Shown here piece after piece: positions 60,574 through 64,000 of a stretch of DNA of 64,000 bases. The notes under the pieces are model-generated. The model worked only from the letters and a program-made list of their open reading frames with translations, did not search any database and had not been told where the DNA came from. A program made the position numbers and the translations under genes. How positions within the stretch are numbered: position 1 is the stretch's first letter; the number at the start of each line of letters is the position of its first letter. Origin of the DNA: Methylococcaceae bacterium UBA6146 (GTDB lineage: Bacteria > Pseudomonadota > Gammaproteobacteria > Methylococcales > Methylomonadaceae); NCBI GenBank assembly GCA_002422395.1, contig DIUY01000002.1:124001-188000 (forward strand), read 5' to 3'.

Positions 60574-61323
60574 TCAGATTTTATAGCCGCGATGCACAGC
60601 GACGATGCCTTGGGTCATGTTGAAATATTCACAACGCTCCAAGCCAGCTTTTTCCATCATCTTTTTCAGATCGTCTTGCTTAGGGTGCATACGGATAGAT
60701 TCAGCCAAGTAGCGGTAACTATCTTCGTCTTTGGCAACGACTTTGCCGATTTTCGGCAATAATTTGAACGAGTAAAAGTCGTAGACTTTTTCAGTGATTT
60801 TATCGGTTGGGTGGGAAAACTCCAGCACAATGACCCTGCCGCCGGGTTTCAACACGCGGTGCATGGAACGTAAGGCCGCGTCTTTGTCGGTGACATTGCG
60901 CAGGCCAAAACCGATGCAGACACAATCAAACGTGTTGTCGGCAAACGGCAGGCATTCTGCATTCACTTGGGCATAACGGATATTGCCGACCAAGCCTTTG
61001 TCGATCAACCGGTTACGTCCGGTGCGTAACATCTCGGAATTGATGTCAGCCAACACGACTTGGCCATCTTGCCCGACACGATGTTCAAACAATGCCGTCA
61101 AATCACCGGTGCCGCCTGCCAAATCAAGCACTTTTTCACCTTTGCGGACGTTGCTCAGTTGCACGGCGACGCGTTTCCAGAGCCGATGTATCCCTAATGA
61201 CATCAGATCGTTCATGATGTCGTATTGGCCAGCGACGGAATCAAAGACGCCGCGCACCAGTTTGACTTTGTCTTCTTTGGGGACTTGTTTAAAACCAAAA
61301 TGGGTGGTGTTCTCGTTAGTCAT
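60574..61323 (-). CDS. ubiE: Ubiquinone/menaquinone biosynthesis C-methyltransferase
   Basis: SAM-dependent methyltransferase acting on the benzoquinol ring. SAM motif VLDLAGGTGDLTALF near residue 68, then CIGFGLRNVTDKDAALRSMHRVLKPGGRVIVLEFS, and the UbiE ending TQGIVAVHRGYK. 249 aa from ATG 61323, which overlaps the DUF971 stop by 8 nt; the longer 61413 start is unlikely. Confidence 0.96.
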   Translation of the reverse strand: MTNENTTHFGFKQVPKEDKVKLVRGVFDSVAGQYDIMNDLMSLGIHRLWKRVAVQLSNVRKGEKVLDLAGGTGDLTALFEHRVGQDGQVVLADINSEMLRTGRNRLIDKGLVGNIRYAQVNAECLPFADNTFDCVCIGFGLRNVTDKDAALRSMHRVLKPGGRVIVLEFSHPTDKITEKVYDFYSFKLLPKIGKVVAKDEDSYRYLAESIRMHPKQDDLKKMMEKAGLERCEYFNMTQGIVAVHRGYKI

Positions 61324-61717
61324 GATTGCTCTGTTTGGGTGAGTGTTTGCGTTCGTAGCCGGCCGCGGCCAGTCTGGCGAGATACTCAGGCCATAAGGTG
61401 TGGTAGCCGGCACCTAAGGTATATAACATATCCCAAGTGTAAAGGCCGGAATCGTGGCCGTCGCTAAATATTGGCCGGATAGCATAATTGCCTACGGGTA
61501 TTATCTCTTTAATGGTGACATCCTCCTTGCCGGTTTGCAGGACTTCCTGGCCTGGCGCATGGCCTACTGCTTCGGCGGAAGGCGTGTAGACACGCAGGTA
61601 TTCGCCGGGCAGCAAGAATACACTGCCATCATCAAAACTGATTTCAAGCTTGTTAGAAAGCTGATGGTGCTTGATCTCAGTCGGCAGGCTGTTGCAGGGT
61701 GTGGGGGATAGGCGCAT
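61316..61717 (-). CDS. DUF971 (gamma-butyrobetaine hydroxylase N-terminal-like) protein
   Basis: 133-aa protein with the DUF971 fold (ISFDDGSVFLLPGEYLRVYTPSAEA, then IFSDGHDSGLYTWDML), a domain proposed to aid iron-sulphur assembly. Genes of this type often sit between hslU and ubiE in beta- and gammaproteobacteria, as here. Overlaps ubiE by 8 nt and follows hslU by 4 nt. Confidence 0.88.
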   Translation of the reverse strand: MRLSPTPCNSLPTEIKHHQLSNKLEISFDDGSVFLLPGEYLRVYTPSAEAVGHAPGQEVLQTGKEDVTIKEIIPVGNYAIRPIFSDGHDSGLYTWDMLYTLGAGYHTLWPEYLARLAAAGYERKHSPKQSNHD

Positions 61718-61721
61718 AAGA

Positions 61722-63047
61722 TTATAAAATATAACGGCTTAAATCTTCATCATGGACAAATTCGCCCAGATGCTGTTCGACATAAGCGGCATCAATCACA
61801 ATGGTTTTTTCCATCAAATCGGGCGCGTTATAAGAGATTTCTTCCAATAACCGCTCCAGCAAAGTATGTAAACGTCTTGCACCAATATTTTCAGTTTTTT
61901 CATTCACTTCCCAGCCCATTTCGGCAATACGTTTGACGCCGTCGGCGGCAAAGCTTAGCGAGACGCCTTCAGTGGCCAATAAGGCCGCATATTGCTCAGT
62001 CAGTGAGGCGTTGGGTTCAGTCAGGATACGCACAAAATCATCCGCTGACAGGGCATCCAACTCAACACGGATTGGAAAACGCCCTTGTAATTCAGGGATT
62101 AAATCCGAAGGTTTGGCAACGTGGAATGCGCCTGACGCGATGAACAGGATATGGTCGGTTTTAATCATGCCGTATTTGGTGCTGACGGTGCTGCCTTCAA
62201 CCAGCGGCAACAAATCGCGTTGCACACCCTCGCGGGAAACTTCACCGCCACCACCGCCGAGTTCGGCACGTTTGCAGATTTTGTCGATTTCATCGAGGAA
62301 GACAATGCCATTCTGTTCGACGGCTTCTACGGCGCGTAACTTAATATCTTCATCATTGACCAATTTAGCGGCTTCTTCTTCCTGTAACACTTTCATGGCC
62401 TTACCAATTTTCATTTTGCGCGGACGCGTCCTTTCCGAACCCATGCTTTGAAACATGCCCTGCAATTGGTTGGTCATTTCTTCCATGCCAGGGGGGGCCA
62501 TAATTTCCACGCCCATCGGCGCGACGTGCACGTCAATTTCTATTTCTTTGTCATCCAGCTGGCCTTCACGTAGTTTTTTGCGCATTTTTTGGCGTGTGGA
62601 TTCTTGGGTGTCAGAGAGCATCCCGCCATCTGCACCTGGCAGCAAAATATCCAAGATGCGGTCTTCAGCGGCATCGAAAGCGCGGTTTTGTACCTTATCC
62701 ATCTCCGTCATACGGGTCATTTTGATTGCCGTGTCGACTAAATCACGGATGATGGATTCAACATCGCGGCCCACATAACCGACTTCGGTAAATTTGGTGG
62801 CTTCGATTTTAATAAACGGCGCATTGGCAAGCCGTGCCAGACGGCGGGCGATTTCGGTTTTGCCGACGCCGGTAGGCCCGATCATCAGGATGTTTTTGGG
62901 GGTGATTTCATTGCGTAAGCTTGGCTCGACTTGTTGTCGGCGCCAGCGGTTTCTAAGCGCGATAGCAACGGAACGTTTGGCGCTGGCCTGACCGATAATG
63001 TGTTTGTCCAGTTCACTTACAATCTCTTTGGGGGTCATCTGTGTCAT
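61722..63047 (-). CDS. hslU: HslUV protease ATPase subunit
   Basis: AAA+ unfoldase that feeds substrates to HslV. Walker A GPTGVGKTEIARRLA near residue 56, pore motif GYVGRDVE, Walker B IVFLDEIDKI, and sensor 2 in ENIGARRLHTLLERL are present. Length 441 aa is typical. It begins 4 nt after hslV. Confidence 0.97.
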   Translation of the reverse strand: MTQMTPKEIVSELDKHIIGQASAKRSVAIALRNRWRRQQVEPSLRNEITPKNILMIGPTGVGKTEIARRLARLANAPFIKIEATKFTEVGYVGRDVESIIRDLVDTAIKMTRMTEMDKVQNRAFDAAEDRILDILLPGADGGMLSDTQESTRQKMRKKLREGQLDDKEIEIDVHVAPMGVEIMAPPGMEEMTNQLQGMFQSMGSERTRPRKMKIGKAMKVLQEEEAAKLVNDEDIKLRAVEAVEQNGIVFLDEIDKICKRAELGGGGGEVSREGVQRDLLPLVEGSTVSTKYGMIKTDHILFIASGAFHVAKPSDLIPELQGRFPIRVELDALSADDFVRILTEPNASLTEQYAALLATEGVSLSFAADGVKRIAEMGWEVNEKTENIGARRLHTLLERLLEEISYNAPDLMEKTIVIDAAYVEQHLGEFVHDEDLSRYIL

Positions 63048-63051
63048 GCGT

Positions 63052-63603
63052 TCACTCGTTTGGCTCAGCGTCTAATTCTTCTATGCGAAGATTGTGATTG
63101 GTGTAAATGCAAATGTCGGCGGCGATATTTAACGACCTTTCGACAATCTCACGCGCACTTAAATCCGTGTTTTCCAACAAGGCGCGGGCGGCGGCTTGGG
63201 CAAAAGCCCCGCCTGAGCCGATTGCCATCAAATCGTATTCAGGTTCAATGACATCGCCCGTACCGGAAAGGATCAACGAGGTTTTGGCATCCGCTATCAC
63301 CAGCAAGGCTTCCAGCTTGCGCAAAGCGCGGTCGGTGCGCCAATCTTTGGCCATTTCCACGGCGGCGCGGGTCAAATGGCCACGATGTTTTTCCAGCTTG
63401 CCTTCAAAATGCTCAAACAAGGTAAAGGCATCGGCGGTGGCGCCTGCAAAGCCGGCGATAACTTTATCATGATATAAACGGCGCACTTTGCGGGCGTTAC
63501 CTTTCATGACGGTATTGCCCAAGGTGACTTGACCGTCACCGCCAATAACTACCTTGTCGCCTCGGCGCACAGAAAGTATGGTCGTTCCTCTAAACACGTT
63601 CAC
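63052..63603 (-). CDS. hslV: HslUV protease proteolytic subunit
   Basis: Threonine protease subunit, 183 aa. The short propeptide MNVFRG is followed by TTILSVRRGDKVVIGGDGQV; the nucleophile is Thr7. GFAGATADAFTLFE and YDLMAIGSGGAFAQAAARALL are conserved. First gene of hslV-hslU-DUF971-ubiE-ubiJ. A slightly longer propeptide (six residues rather than one) than in E. coli. Confidence 0.96.
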   Translation of the reverse strand: MNVFRGTTILSVRRGDKVVIGGDGQVTLGNTVMKGNARKVRRLYHDKVIAGFAGATADAFTLFEHFEGKLEKHRGHLTRAAVEMAKDWRTDRALRKLEALLVIADAKTSLILSGTGDVIEPEYDLMAIGSGGAFAQAAARALLENTDLSAREIVERSLNIAADICIYTNHNLRIEELDAEPNE

Positions 63604-64000
63604 TATCCTAAAATGACTAAATATATCGCGGCAATTTTACATGGTCTGAATTTAAATGTGCGAAAAAATGCAGTTTAGGATATTGCCATGAATAACTTGC
63701 CGATAAATTTTCCGTTCGTCTGCCCTTAGACCGCTCCTGTGGTGGCGCCTGTAGAAGGACGGGCGCAAAATTTCCAGATGATGTGCTCAACGCCCATGCT
63801 TAGATAGACCCGGCACGCACAGTTGGACACGTTCTGGGGAAGTTATTTTTGACAATTAACGGGCAGGTCACTTGCCGTGCGCTTTTCCCCGTGGTTAGGA
63901 TGCCCGCTCTCCCTGAGCTTACCGGACGTTGCCTGCCTATTTTCTTGGGCTATCCAGTCCCGCTGTGTTGCGCCCAGTTTAAGCCCCGCGATCCTGTTTG
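63604..64000. other. Region upstream of hslV without recognised gene
   Basis: Holds the hslV promoter region. A minus-strand frame is open from the right edge to TAA 63843-63845 (about 52 codons, peptide including GLKLGATQRDWIAQENRQA), which may be the tail of an unrecognised gene or chance. No RNA gene seen. Confidence 0.35.

Overview
The window is about 64 kb of a gammaproteobacterial chromosome, most likely a methanotroph of the order Methylococcales. Three gene sets point there: a MopE/CorA-like copper-binding surface protein next to a MauG-type di-haem peroxidase (37.8-40.8 kb), a TIGR04073 exosortase-associated protein, and gammaproteobacterial gene orders (miaB-phoH-ybeY-corC, hslVU-DUF971-ubiE-ubiJ, ydbH-ydbL). 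No methane monooxygenase, rRNA, tRNA or CRISPR array was seen, so the taxonomic call is an inference.

Layout. 0-6.6 kb: a two-gene restriction/defence-like locus on the minus strand (PLD-SNF2 helicase, then an Eco57I-type DNA methyltransferase that runs off the left edge), split by a RAYT transposase with its REP palindromes; two more REPs sit in frame inside the methyltransferase. 6.6-11.8 kb: trpS-bioA, a MgtC/DUF4010 membrane protein and ppk2, with two copies of a palindromic MITE-like element, one of which carries a second nested element with a 9-bp target duplication. 12-14.3 kb: a cytochrome cd1-like protein, a small cytochrome c and a NirC-like cytochrome c55X. 14.3-20.1 kb: a CZB-domain protein, a DUF6632-like membrane protein, a secreted cyclophilin with an InlB-like tail, ethanolamine ammonia-lyase EutBC, a GRDP-like protein and a DUF1097 protein.

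20.4-29.3 kb: a tightly packed signalling operon (REC-HD-GYP, PhnD-like lipoprotein, HAMP-PAS hybrid kinase with Hpt, MASE3 hybrid kinase). 29.6-37 kb: parE, rlmD, ydbL, a possible 50-aa protein, ydbH and cysM. 37-41 kb: the copper-protein/peroxidase pair behind a long non-coding region. 41.2-43.5 kb: tex, interrupted by a single in-frame TAA. 43.6-44.8 kb: TIGR04073 protein and a methyltransferase. 44.8-51.5 kb: glycogen metabolism (glgBA divergent from glgC-malQ). 51.5-64 kb: cmoA, galE, corC, ybeY, phoH, miaB, ubiB, a YgjP-like peptidase, a DUF5710 protein, ubiJ, ubiE, DUF971, hslU and hslV, ending in about 400 bp with no recognised gene.

Most of the window is housekeeping. The parts most worth a second look are the REP/RAYT invasion of the restriction locus, the nested MITEs, the phosphonate-sensor-like operon, the cd1 mini-cluster, the CorA/MauG pair, the stop codon in tex and the insertion that splits ubiJ from ubiB.
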